Positions 34,490-43,022 of a stretch of 53,403 nt of DNA are shown piece after piece (within the stretch, counting starts at the first letter, position 1; each line of letters begins with the position of its first letter). Source of the DNA: Chitinophagales bacterium (GTDB lineage: Bacteria > Bacteroidota > Bacteroidia > Chitinophagales > UBA8649); the NCBI GenBank assembly GCA_020635975.1, contig JACJYT010000014.1, positions 1 through 53,403 on the forward strand, written 5' to 3'. The notes under the pieces are model-generated. The model searched no databases and was not told where the DNA came from. It worked only from the letters and a program-made list of their open reading frames with translations. Made by a program: the position numbers and the translations under genes.

Positions 34490-35780
34490 TGTTATTGGAA
34501 CGGGTTATGTAGGTTTAGTTTCAGGTACTTGCTTTGCTGAAACAGGAAACTCGGTTATTTGTGTTGATATAGATGCCAAAAAGGTTGAACGTTTATCGCG
34601 TAAAGAATGTACCATATATGAGCCAGGTTTAGAAACTTTATTAGAAAGAAATGTTGATGAAGGAAGATTAGTTTTTACTACCGATCTAGCGTTTGCAGTT
34701 AAAAATTCGGATATTATATTTCTTGCATTACCAACACCTCCCGGTGAAGATGGCTCTGCTGATTTATCTTATGTGCTTGGAATGGCCGATCAATTAGGAA
34801 AATTGATAGATAATTATAAAATTATTGTTGATAAAAGTACTGTGCCTGTCGGAACAGCAGATAGAGTTAGAGAGGCGATTGCCAAAAATGCTAAAGTTGA
34901 ATTCGATGTAGTTTCTAATCCAGAATTTCTAAGAGAAGGGGTTGCAGTTGAAGATTTCTTAAAACCCGATAGAGTAGTAATTGGTTGTTCTTCAGATAGA
35001 GCTCGTTTACAAATGGAGCGTCTATATAAGCCATACGTTATGCAGGGTAATCCGATAATTTTCATGGACGAGCGTTCGGCTGAGCTTACCAAGTATGCTG
35101 CAAATTCTTTTTTAGCAACCAAGATTTCTTTCATGAATGAAATTGCTAATTTATGTGAGTTAACAGGTTCTAACGTAGATATGGTTAGAAGAGGTATGGG
35201 TTCAGATGATAGAATTGGTAAGAGATTTTTATTTGCGGGAATTGGCTATGGTGGAAGTTGTTTTCCTAAAGATGTTCAAGCATTAGCTAAAACTTCTAGA
35301 GATCATAACTACGATTTTCAAATTTTGAATGCAGTTATGCAAGTAAATAAAGAACAAAAACAATTGTTCTTTGAGAAAATCAAAGAACATTATAAAGGAG
35401 ATTTAAAAGGAAAGAACATCGCTTTATGGGGACTAGCTTTTAAACCTAATACTGATGATATTCGTGAGGCTCCAGCTTTAGATTTAATTGCAAACTTGTT
35501 AGCCGAAGGTTGTAGTATTAAATGTTATGACCCAGAAGCAATGGAGAATGTTGAAAGAATTTTTGGTGATAAAATAGCATTTAGTAAGTCTATGTACGAC
35601 GCTTTGGAAGGATCAGACTTTATGGTACTTGCAACAGAGTGGACCGTGTTTAGAACTCCAGATTTTCAAATTTTGAAAGATAAGCTTAAAGATCAAACTA
35701 TTTTTGACGGAAGAAATGTTTATGACAAGTCGCAAATGCTAGAACTTGGATTTAATTATTACAGTATAGGTAGACCATAA
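34479..35780 (+). CDS. ugd: UDP-glucose 6-dehydrogenase
   Basis: Oxidises UDP-glucose to UDP-glucuronate with two NAD+. The 433-residue protein has the Rossmann start GTGYVGLVSGTCFAE, the PTPPGEDGSADLS loop and the catalytic cysteine in GGSCFPKDV (Cys261). It is followed, with a one-base overlap, by UDP-xylose synthase, which uses its product. The start overlaps the aminotransferase by 11 bases. Confidence 0.93.
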   Translation: MKISVIGTGYVGLVSGTCFAETGNSVICVDIDAKKVERLSRKECTIYEPGLETLLERNVDEGRLVFTTDLAFAVKNSDIIFLALPTPPGEDGSADLSYVLGMADQLGKLIDNYKIIVDKSTVPVGTADRVREAIAKNAKVEFDVVSNPEFLREGVAVEDFLKPDRVVIGCSSDRARLQMERLYKPYVMQGNPIIFMDERSAELTKYAANSFLATKISFMNEIANLCELTGSNVDMVRRGMGSDDRIGKRFLFAGIGYGGSCFPKDVQALAKTSRDHNYDFQILNAVMQVNKEQKQLFFEKIKEHYKGDLKGKNIALWGLAFKPNTDDIREAPALDLIANLLAEGCSIKCYDPEAMENVERIFGDKIAFSKSMYDALEGSDFMVLATEWTVFRTPDFQILKDKLKDQTIFDGRNVYDKSQMLELGFNYYSIGRP

Positions 35781-36766
35781 TGAAAAGAATATTAATAACA
35801 GGAGCGGCTGGATTTTTAGGATCCCATCTTTGCGATAGATTTATATCAGAAGGTTATTTTGTAATCGGCATGGATAATCTTATTACTGGAAGAAAGGAAA
35901 ATATTGAACACCTTTTTAAACTGGAAAATTTTGAATTTTATCATCACGATGTAACGAAATTCATACATGTTCCAGGAAATCTCGATTATATTTTACATTT
36001 TGCTTCTCCCGCAAGTCCAATAGACTACCTGAAAATTCCTATTCAAACCTTAAAAGTGAGCTCCTTAGGAACACATAATTGTTTAGGTTTAGCAAAGGCA
36101 AAGAATGCTAGAATATTGGTTGCTTCAACTTCAGAAATTTATGGCGATCCACTTGTTCATCCTCAAAATGAGGAATATTGGGGTAATGTTAACCCTATAG
36201 GCCCAAGAGGTGTCTATGATGAAGCAAAGCGATTTCAAGAGGCTCTAACTATGGCTTATCACACGTATCACAATGTAGAAACTAGAATTATTAGAATCTT
36301 TAATACTTATGGTCCTAGGATGCGATTAAATGATGGAAGAGCTTTACCTGCTTTTATCGGACAAGCGCTAAGAGGTGAGGATTTAACCGTTTTTGGGGAT
36401 GGTTCTCAAACAAGATCTTTTTGTTTCGTAGATGACCTAGTGGAAGGTATTTATAGACTACTTATGAGTGATTATGCTTATCCTGTAAATATTGGAAATC
36501 CAGAAGAGATTAGTATTTTAGATTTTGCAAAAGAAATAATAGAACTTACAAACTCGAAGCAGAAAATTGTTTTCAAAGAACTTCCAACAGATGATCCTAA
36601 GCAAAGACAACCGGATATTAGCTTAGCAAAACGTTTATTTGATTGGGAGCCTAAGGTAGGCAGGAAAGAAGGGCTTAAAAAAACTTATTCTTACTTTGTA
36701 AATCTTAGCTCAGAAGAACTTTATAAGAGTGATCATAATAGCTTTGATGGATTTATTTTAAAATAA
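35780..36766 (+). CDS. UDP-glucuronate decarboxylase (UDP-xylose synthase)
   Basis: Short-chain dehydrogenase-type decarboxylase that forms UDP-xylose from UDP-glucuronate. The 328-residue protein has GAAGFLGSHL, the active-site pattern STSEIYGDPLVHPQ, GPRGVYDEAKR with the Tyr-x3-Lys pair, and RIFNTYGPRMRLNDGR. These are the marks of the xylose synthase group rather than of a 4,6-dehydratase. It lies directly after the dehydrogenase that supplies its substrate. Confidence 0.92.
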   Translation: MKRILITGAAGFLGSHLCDRFISEGYFVIGMDNLITGRKENIEHLFKLENFEFYHHDVTKFIHVPGNLDYILHFASPASPIDYLKIPIQTLKVSSLGTHNCLGLAKAKNARILVASTSEIYGDPLVHPQNEEYWGNVNPIGPRGVYDEAKRFQEALTMAYHTYHNVETRIIRIFNTYGPRMRLNDGRALPAFIGQALRGEDLTVFGDGSQTRSFCFVDDLVEGIYRLLMSDYAYPVNIGNPEEISILDFAKEIIELTNSKQKIVFKELPTDDPKQRQPDISLAKRLFDWEPKVGRKEGLKKTYSYFVNLSSEELYKSDHNSFDGFILK

Positions 36767-36770
36767 ACTA

Positions 36771-37343
36771 ATGACGTATTTTGCACACGAAACAGCGGTT
36801 ATAGATCCGAATTGTGAAATTGGCGAGGATACCAAAATTTGGCATTTCTCTCATATTATGTCGGATTGTAAAATTGGGAAAGGCTGCAATATTGGTCAAA
36901 ATGTAGTGGTTTCTCCTGGTGTTGTTTTAGGTAGAAATGTAAAAGTTCAGAATAACGTTTCAATTTATACTGGAGTAATTTGTGATGATGATGTATTTCT
37001 TGGACCTTCTATGGTGTTTACCAATGTAATCAATCCAAGAAGTGCTGTAAATAGAAAAAGTGAATATTTGAAGACACATGTTGGTTACGGAGCTAGTATC
37101 GGAGCTAATGCAACCATTGTGTGTGGAAATAATATTGGTAAATTTGCCTTTATAGGAGCCGGGGCAGTAGTAACGAAGGAAGTTTCGGACTATTCCTTAT
37201 GGGTAGGTAATCCTGCGAAACAAATTGGATGGATGAGTGAGTTTGGTCATCGTTTAAGATTTAATGAAGAGGGAATAGCTCAATGTGAAGAGAGTAAAGA
37301 ATATTATAAATTAGAAAATAATCAAGTTTCAAAAATAAAATAA
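36771..37343 (+). CDS. WbpD-like UDP-sugar N-acetyltransferase
   Basis: Left-handed beta-helix acetyltransferase, 190 residues. Hexapeptide repeats start at about residue 12 (IDPNCEIGEDTKIWHFSHI). FTNVINPRSAVNRKSEY followed by GASIGANATIVCGNNIG is typical of WbpD / WlbB, which acetylate the 3-amino group of UDP-2-acetamido-3-amino-uronate. The next gene starts two bases after its stop. Together with the aminotransferase it suggests a diacetamido-uronic acid in the polysaccharide; the exact sugar is inference. Confidence 0.87.
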   Translation: MTYFAHETAVIDPNCEIGEDTKIWHFSHIMSDCKIGKGCNIGQNVVVSPGVVLGRNVKVQNNVSIYTGVICDDDVFLGPSMVFTNVINPRSAVNRKSEYLKTHVGYGASIGANATIVCGNNIGKFAFIGAGAVVTKEVSDYSLWVGNPAKQIGWMSEFGHRLRFNEEGIAQCEESKEYYKLENNQVSKIK

Positions 37344-37344
37344 G

Positions 37345-38634
37345 ATGTATCAACAAATAATTAATAAGGAAAAGAAGTTAGCGGTAATAGGTTTAGGTTA
37401 CGTTGGCTTGCCTATTGCCCTTGAGTTTGCAAAGAAAGTTTCAGTAATTGGATTTGATATTCATCCTGGACGTGTTGAAATGATGAAAAACAAAATCGAT
37501 CCTAGTCAAGAGCTTGAAAGTTCTGCTTTTGAAGGAGCCGATATTCATTTTACCGCTAATCCTGAAGACTTAAAAGATGCAAGTTTCTTTATTGTAGCGG
37601 TACCAACCCCTGTAGATATTCATAAGGTGCCAGATCTAACGCCAGTTATAAAGGCTTCCGAAACAGTTGGTAGAGCATTAAAAAAAGGTGATTACGTAGT
37701 ATATGAATCTACGGTTTATCCTGGTTGTACTGAAGAAGATTGTATTCCTGTATTAGAAAGAGAATCAGGATTAAAGTTTATCGAAGATTTTAAAGTGGGC
37801 TATTCCCCAGAAAGAATTAATCCAGGAGATAAAGAACACACCATAACGAAAATTACTAAAGTTGTTTCTGGTTGTGATGAGGAATCTTTAGATAACGTTG
37901 CTAAGGTATATGAAATAGTTGTAGAAGCAGGTGTTCATAAGGCTACCACAATTAAGGTTGCTGAAGCGGCAAAAATAATTGAGAATACTCAAAGAGATTT
38001 GAATATTGCCTTAATGAATGAGTTATCGAAAATTTTTGATAAAATGGGAATAAATACTTTTGATGTTCTTGAAGCAGCTGGAACTAAGTGGAATTTCTTA
38101 AAATTCTTCCCTGGTTTAGTAGGTGGACATTGCATTGGCGTAGATCCTTACTATTTAACTTATAAGGCAATAGGAATGGGGTATAAGCCTGAAGTGATTC
38201 TTGCTGGAAGAAGAATCAACGATAGTATGGGGGCCTATGTAGCGCAGCGTCTTGTTCAAAAAATGATCAAAAAAGGAAAGCAGATTGCAAACACTAAGGT
38301 TTTAGTAATGGGTTCAACTTTCAAGGAGGATGTAGCCGATATTAGAAACTCTAAAGTGGTGGATGTAATAGAAGAATTGAAAACTTACTCTGTAAATGTT
38401 GATGTTGTAGATGCGCATGCAGAAAAAGAGGAAATGAAGCACGAATATGGTATTGATTTAAAAGAAAACATTGATAAGGACTACGATGCAATTATTGTTG
38501 CCGTTAACCATAATAAATACTTGCATTTGGATGAAGCATATTTCAAGAGTATTACTGGTGAAGATGCAATTTTAGTGGATATTAAAGGAATTTTCCGCGG
38601 AAAAATTAATGACCTAGATTATTGGTCATTGTAA
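37345..38634 (+). CDS. UDP-N-acetylhexosamine 6-dehydrogenase (TviB / WbpA / WbpO-like)
   Basis: Nucleotide-sugar dehydrogenase that makes a UDP-HexNAc uronic acid. The 429-residue protein has GLGYVGLPIALEFAKK, VAVPTPVD, the motif AAKIIENTQRDLNIALMNE and the catalytic cysteine in GGHCIGVDPYYLTYKA (Cys263). The GVDPYYL form groups it with the Vi-antigen type TviB and WbpO rather than with UDP-glucose dehydrogenase. It works on UDP-GlcNAc or UDP-GalNAc; the epimerase two genes downstream would set which. Confidence 0.92.
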   Translation: MYQQIINKEKKLAVIGLGYVGLPIALEFAKKVSVIGFDIHPGRVEMMKNKIDPSQELESSAFEGADIHFTANPEDLKDASFFIVAVPTPVDIHKVPDLTPVIKASETVGRALKKGDYVVYESTVYPGCTEEDCIPVLERESGLKFIEDFKVGYSPERINPGDKEHTITKITKVVSGCDEESLDNVAKVYEIVVEAGVHKATTIKVAEAAKIIENTQRDLNIALMNELSKIFDKMGINTFDVLEAAGTKWNFLKFFPGLVGGHCIGVDPYYLTYKAIGMGYKPEVILAGRRINDSMGAYVAQRLVQKMIKKGKQIANTKVLVMGSTFKEDVADIRNSKVVDVIEELKTYSVNVDVVDAHAEKEEMKHEYGIDLKENIDKDYDAIIVAVNHNKYLHLDEAYFKSITGEDAILVDIKGIFRGKINDLDYWSL

Positions 38635-38659
38635 GAATCTGCAAAAAAAAAATAGAAAA

Positions 38660-39718
38660 ATGAGCACAAAGAAAATTTTAATTACTGGAGGAGCAGGCTT
38701 TATAGGTTCGCACGTGGTAAAGTTGTTTTTAAATAAGTATTCAAATTATGAAATTTATAATTTGGATAAATTAACCTATGCCGGTAACCTAGAGAATTTG
38801 AAAGAAATTGAAGCTAACCCGAATTATCACTTTATAAAAGGGGATATAGTGGATGCAAATTTTATAAATGGCTTATTTGAAGAGTATAACTTTGATGGAG
38901 TTTTACACCTAGCAGCAGAGTCGCATGTGGATCGTTCAATAACTGACCCTTTAGCCTTTGTAATGACCAATGTTATTGGAACGGTAAACCTCCTTAATGC
39001 TGCAAAAAATAACTGGGTTAATTCGGAAGGTAAAAAGTTTTATCATATTAGTACAGATGAGGTTTATGGAGCCTTGGGTGAAACTGGTTTATTTACAGAA
39101 GAAACATCTTACGATCCTCATAGTCCGTATTCTGCCTCTAAAGCAAGTAGTGATCATTTTGTAAGAGCTTATGCAGATACTTATAAACTTCCTGTCGTTA
39201 TTTCTAATTGTAGCAATAATTATGGTTCGCATCAATTTCCTGAGAAGTTAATTCCTTTGTGTATTAATAATATAAAACACAACAAAGCTTTACCAATTTA
39301 TGGAAATGGAAAATATACTAGAGATTGGTTGTGGGTTGAAGATCATGCAAGAGCAATTGATTTGGTTTTTCATGATGGTGTGTTAGGTGAAACATACAAT
39401 ATAGGAGGTTTTAATGAATGGCAAAATATAGATTTGGTCAAAACTCTTTGTCGTTTAATGGACCGTAAGTTGAATAGACCTGCAGGCACTAATGAAAAAT
39501 TGATTAGTTTTGTTAAAGATAGACCTGGTCATGATTTGCGTTACGCCATTGATGCCAGTAAAATTCAAAAAGAATTAGGCTTTGAACCATCTCTAAACTT
39601 TGAGAAAGGCTTAGAAATTACCGTAGATTGGTACTTAGAAAATGAATCTTGGTTAGAAAATGTGACTTCGGGCAATTATCAAAATTATTATCAAGAGCAA
39701 TATTTGGAGAAGAGATGA
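38660..39718 (+). CDS. rfbB: dTDP-glucose 4,6-dehydratase
   Basis: Makes dTDP-4-keto-6-deoxyglucose, an early step toward rhamnose and other deoxysugars. The 352-residue protein has GGAGFIGSHVVK, LAAESHVDRSI, the STDEVYG active site, YSASKASSDHF with the catalytic Tyr and Lys, and SNNYGSHQFPEKLIP. Normal length. Its stop overlaps the start of the next epimerase gene by four bases. rfbC is three genes downstream; rfbA and rfbD are not in the window. Confidence 0.94.
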   Translation: MSTKKILITGGAGFIGSHVVKLFLNKYSNYEIYNLDKLTYAGNLENLKEIEANPNYHFIKGDIVDANFINGLFEEYNFDGVLHLAAESHVDRSITDPLAFVMTNVIGTVNLLNAAKNNWVNSEGKKFYHISTDEVYGALGETGLFTEETSYDPHSPYSASKASSDHFVRAYADTYKLPVVISNCSNNYGSHQFPEKLIPLCINNIKHNKALPIYGNGKYTRDWLWVEDHARAIDLVFHDGVLGETYNIGGFNEWQNIDLVKTLCRLMDRKLNRPAGTNEKLISFVKDRPGHDLRYAIDASKIQKELGFEPSLNFEKGLEITVDWYLENESWLENVTSGNYQNYYQEQYLEKR

Positions 39719-40719
39719 AAATGTACGAAAATAAGTATCATGAGATAGATATTGAAAATAAGAACTTTTTAATAACTGGAGGGGCTGGTTTTATAGGTTC
39801 TCATATAGTTGCGTATTTAATGAAGCACAATGCCGGAAAAGTTAGAGTTCTAGATAATTTGATAACTGGCAATTATATGAATATTCAACAATGGGAATCG
39901 CATCCTAATTTTGAATTTATTGAAGGAGATATAACAGATACAGCTACCTGTCTTCATGCTTGTGCCGGAATTGACTATCTTTCTCATCAAGCTGCTCTAG
40001 GTTCTGTTCCTCGCTCTATTAAAGATCCAGTTCGAAGTAATGCTATTAATGTAGATGGATTTTTAAATATGATGATTGCCGCCAAGGAATCAAAAATTAA
40101 GAAGGTTGTTTATGCCTCTTCTTCTTCAGTCTATGGTTCCGAAGCTAGCTTGCCGAAGTTCGAAGATAAAATAGGAGATCCTCTTTCTCCTTACGCTGTT
40201 ACTAAGTATACTAATGAATTGTATGCGAAAGTTTTCGGCACAACCTACAATATGAAGATTATCGGGCTAAGATATTTTAATGTTTTTGGACCACGTCAAG
40301 ATCCTAATGGTCCATATGCTGCGGTTATTCCTATTTTTATAGATAAGTTAAAGTCTAAAACCCCAGTTTATATTGATGGGGATGGCGAACAGACAAGAGA
40401 TTTTACTTTTGTAGAGAATGCGGTACAAGCTAATATTCGAGCTATGTTAACTAGCAACGAAGAAGCTAGCAATCAAGTGTATAATATTGCCTTTGGCGAA
40501 AATTATTCTGTAAATTATTTATACAATTCGATTCGAGAAAGTTTGGGTAGTACTCAAGATGCCATCCATAGAGCAAGTAGAGAAGGAGATGTTCGAAACT
40601 CTTTAGCCGATATTTCTAAAGCTAGAAAATTGTTGGGCTATCAACCTTTGTTTAGTTTTAAAGATGGCTTGCCAATTACCATCGAATCTTATTTAAAAGC
40701 AGGTGCTTCAGATATTTAA
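39715..40719 (+). CDS. UDP-N-acetylglucosamine 4-epimerase, WbpP/TviC-like
   Basis: SDR epimerase of 334 residues. It has ITGGAGFIGSHIVAYL, the long N-terminal extension usual for WbpP/TviC, and HQAALGSVPRSIKDP. Further marks are SSSSVYGSE, YAVTKYTNELYA with Tyr-x3-Lys, and LRYFNVFGPRQDPNGPYAAV. It interconverts UDP-GlcNAc and UDP-GalNAc or their uronates. The ATG at 39715 overlaps the rfbB stop (ATGA). A longer open frame upstream runs inside rfbB and is not used. Confidence 0.9.
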   Translation: MKMYENKYHEIDIENKNFLITGGAGFIGSHIVAYLMKHNAGKVRVLDNLITGNYMNIQQWESHPNFEFIEGDITDTATCLHACAGIDYLSHQAALGSVPRSIKDPVRSNAINVDGFLNMMIAAKESKIKKVVYASSSSVYGSEASLPKFEDKIGDPLSPYAVTKYTNELYAKVFGTTYNMKIIGLRYFNVFGPRQDPNGPYAAVIPIFIDKLKSKTPVYIDGDGEQTRDFTFVENAVQANIRAMLTSNEEASNQVYNIAFGENYSVNYLYNSIRESLGSTQDAIHRASREGDVRNSLADISKARKLLGYQPLFSFKDGLPITIESYLKAGASDI

Positions 40720-41458
40720 AAATATATTTAGCTCTAAGCCAAAGATTAATATAGAATCTTTGGCCTCTATTGGAGTCGATATGCACTCTCATCTCGTGCC
40801 TGGGATAGACGATGGCTCTAAAAGTGCTGAAGAATCTTTGAAGATACTAGAGCGAATGTATGAACTTGGTTTCAGAAAAATAATTACAACACCACATACC
40901 ATGTGGGGAGGCTATGATAATACTCCCGAAACCATTAGCAATGGAGCGCAAGCATTAAATCAGTTTTTAGAAGATCAAAATTTTCCTTTAAAAGTGGAAG
41001 CTTCTTCAGAGTATTACTCCGATGGACATTTTGATGAGCTTATCAAAACTAAGAATCTATTGCCATTTGCAAATAATCATATTTTGTTTGAGCTTTCTTA
41101 TATGTTCAAACCTTCCAACTTAGCTGTGACCATATTTGATTTGAGCGTAGATGGATACAAGCCGATTTTGGCTCATCCTGAGCGTTATAACTATTTGTTT
41201 GACAAGGATTTAAAGGAGTATAATAAAATTAAAGATTCGGGGGCATATTTGCAACTTAACCTTTTTTCTTTGGTAGATGCTTATGGTCCTGCTGCCAAAC
41301 AAATTGCGCATAAATTGATTGATGCCGATCTTATTGATTTTGTGGGTACGGATATACACAATACCGCCCAACTTAGCTATTTAGATGCCTTGCTTAGTGA
41401 TCCTTATATGGATAAATTACTGCAAAAGGACAAATTATTAAATAAAACGCTTCTATAG
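40703..41458 (+). CDS. CpsB/CapC-type tyrosine-protein phosphatase (PHP family)
   Basis: Metal-dependent phosphatase that removes phosphate from the tyrosine kinase controlling capsule or exopolysaccharide chain length. The 251-residue protein has the PHP motifs GVDMHSHLVPGIDDGSK, TTPHTMWG, LAHPERY and the metal-binding end FVGTDIHNT. The start is GTG at 40703, inside the preceding gene by 17 bases; no ATG is available before the DMHSH motif. The cognate Wzc-like kinase is not in the window. Confidence 0.87.
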   Translation: MLQIFKNIFSSKPKINIESLASIGVDMHSHLVPGIDDGSKSAEESLKILERMYELGFRKIITTPHTMWGGYDNTPETISNGAQALNQFLEDQNFPLKVEASSEYYSDGHFDELIKTKNLLPFANNHILFELSYMFKPSNLAVTIFDLSVDGYKPILAHPERYNYLFDKDLKEYNKIKDSGAYLQLNLFSLVDAYGPAAKQIAHKLIDADLIDFVGTDIHNTAQLSYLDALLSDPYMDKLLQKDKLLNKTLL

Positions 41459-41992
41459 ATGTTATTCACTGCGACTGGAATAAAAGATTTATGGCTTATT
41501 GAACCTAAGGTTTTCGAAGATGCTCGAGGTTATTTTTATGAAAGCTTTAATGATAAAAGCTTTAAGGAGAATACCGGCCTAGCTACCAGCTTTGTTCAAG
41601 ACAATCAATCTAAATCGACTAAAGGCGTATTAAGAGGAATGCACTTCCAAACTGGTGAGCATGCTCAAGCAAAATTGGTTAGAGTATTAGAAGGGGAGGT
41701 GCAAGATATAGTAGTGGATCTAAGATTAGATTCGCCTAGCTATGGTGAGCATTTTTCTGTGAATCTCTCTGCCGAAAATAGAAAGCAACTTTTTGTGCCA
41801 AGAGGCTTTGCTCATGGATTTTTAGTACTTAGTGAGAGCGCGGTGTTTAGTTATAAAGTAGATAATTACTATAATAAGGAAAGTGAAGGCGGTATCATAT
41901 TTAATTGTCCAAAATTAAATTTACCTTGGCAAATGGAAGAGTCTTTCATCTTAGTTTCTGATAAAGACAAACTATTGCCTGGCTTCAAATAA
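41459..41992 (+). CDS. rfbC: dTDP-4-dehydrorhamnose 3,5-epimerase
   Basis: Cupin-fold epimerase in dTDP-rhamnose synthesis. The 177-residue protein has the start motif GIKDLWLIEPKVFEDARGYFYES, here noted as DARGYFYESF, VLRGMHFQ with the catalytic histidine, and the LVRVLEGEVQDIVVDLR strand. It abuts the phosphatase gene (ATG directly after TAG). Its 3' end overlaps the convergent zinc-ribbon gene by 21 bases and closes the polysaccharide operon of this window. Confidence 0.93.
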   Translation: MLFTATGIKDLWLIEPKVFEDARGYFYESFNDKSFKENTGLATSFVQDNQSKSTKGVLRGMHFQTGEHAQAKLVRVLEGEVQDIVVDLRLDSPSYGEHFSVNLSAENRKQLFVPRGFAHGFLVLSESAVFSYKVDNYYNKESEGGIIFNCPKLNLPWQMEESFILVSDKDKLLPGFK

Positions 41993-42364
41993 GTAAGCCG
42001 ATGTCTGTTTCTCTTTTACAAACACCACTTTGACCAAGTTTTTTTTGAATTCGATAAAGCCACAATCGTAAACAAAAAAATAGTTTTCGCCTTTATTTAC
42101 TTGCCAAGAATTAGTGTAAAACTTAAAGTTGTATCCACGTAAGCTTAATTCCTCTTTTTCAAATATTTCTTTTTCAGAACTAATTAGTTCAAAGAGAATA
42201 GTTCTATTGCGTCGTAGGATATTGTTTACATTCCGCATGTAATTATTCTTCTCCTTGTTTTTCTCTCCGTGAAAGGCATTTCTGCAATAATCCGAACAGA
42301 ATTTTTTATCACTTCTACCTCTCAGCTTTTCGTGACATGCTTTGCATAATAATGTTCTCATCAT
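41972..42364 (-). CDS. Zinc-ribbon protein, function unknown
   Basis: A 130-residue protein with an N-terminal zinc ribbon CKACHEKLRGRSDKKFCSDYC (Cys8, Cys11, Cys23 and Cys27, motif shown in part) followed by RNAFH. The middle is basic and the C-terminal half is beta-rich. Similar small proteins occur in Bacteroidota but have no known role. ATGs at 42364 and 42361 are both possible. Confidence 0.72.
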   Translation of the reverse strand: MMRTLLCKACHEKLRGRSDKKFCSDYCRNAFHGEKNKEKNNYMRNVNNILRRNRTILFELISSEKEIFEKEELSLRGYNFKFYTNSWQVNKGENYFFVYDCGFIEFKKNLVKVVFVKEKQTSAYLFEARQ

Positions 42365-42368
42365 GGCT

Positions 42369-42395
42369 CAAATATAGGTAAAGGCTTCAATCCAA
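42369..42395 (-). promoter_or_regulatory. Promoter of the zinc-ribbon gene
   Basis: On the minus strand TTG (42395-42393), a 16-base spacer and TATATTTG (42376-42369). The box ends five bases before the first ATG, so the mRNA is predicted to be leaderless or nearly so. Confidence 0.6.
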
Positions 42396-42417
42396 CAGAA
42401 AAGATTGAGTACTTGTA

Positions 42418-42432
42418 TAGCGAACTTCGCTA
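42418..42432. other. Short hairpin between DUF4230 and zinc-ribbon genes
   Basis: TAGCGAACTTCGCTA is a perfect 15-base palindrome (six-base stem and three-base loop). It lies downstream of the DUF4230 gene and upstream of the zinc-ribbon promoter. It has no T run, so it is a weak terminator at best or a protein-binding site. Confidence 0.35.
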
Positions 42433-42450
42433 AAAGTCCTTTCTAATTTA

Positions 42451-43011
42451 TTATTCTTGAATAGTTTCCCACCCAAGATTTTCGCTAGTAAATATGATTT
42501 GTTCTAAGACTTCGCCTAGTCGATCACTAGCAATTTGGGGTAAGGTGCTTGCTCTTACTTGGTCTTCAATCAGCTCCACTGCTCTAGCTTGAATTGAGCT
42601 AAAATCTTTGGCGCTTAGTGGATAGAATTTGCTTTGTTGAATATCGTAGTATTGAATTTTTGGTTCAATGATAATTTGTTCTTTAGGCCGCCCCTTAATG
42701 ATAACTTTTTGCTTTTCTTTATCCAGGCTAAAGTCTACCAAACTTAAATCGTAAGCAATACTAGCCTTAGCTTTTATCACTACAATTACTTTTTTTTCAA
42801 CAGGAAACAAATCAAAAAAAAGATTTTCCTCTTGTTTGTAGGTATAAACTTCAGCAAAGCTACCTTCTACAAGTATCAACTTCTGAACTTCTTCAATTTT
42901 TTCTAGGATAATGGAGGCTTGTTCTTCCTTTTTCGCTTCTTCATTTCTAAAATAAAGAAAAACAAAAAGAATTAATGCTAACATGCCAAGTATCAAAAAG
43001 AGCTTCTTCAT
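42451..43011 (-). CDS. DUF4230 family membrane-anchored protein
   Basis: A 186-residue protein with one N-terminal membrane helix (3-21) and a DUF4230 domain. The domain pattern is KLILVEGSFAEVYTYK, a hydrophobic KVIVVIKAKASIAYDLS strand pair, then IKGRPKEQIIIEPKIQYYDIQ. Cellular role is unknown. It starts 11 bases after the stop of the channel-like gene on the same strand, so they form an operon. Confidence 0.85.
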   Translation of the reverse strand: MKKLFLILGMLALILFVFLYFRNEEAKKEEQASIILEKIEEVQKLILVEGSFAEVYTYKQEENLFFDLFPVEKKVIVVIKAKASIAYDLSLVDFSLDKEKQKVIIKGRPKEQIIIEPKIQYYDIQQSKFYPLSAKDFSSIQARAVELIEDQVRASTLPQIASDRLGEVLEQIIFTSENLGWETIQE

Positions 43012-43022
43012 TATTACTTGTT

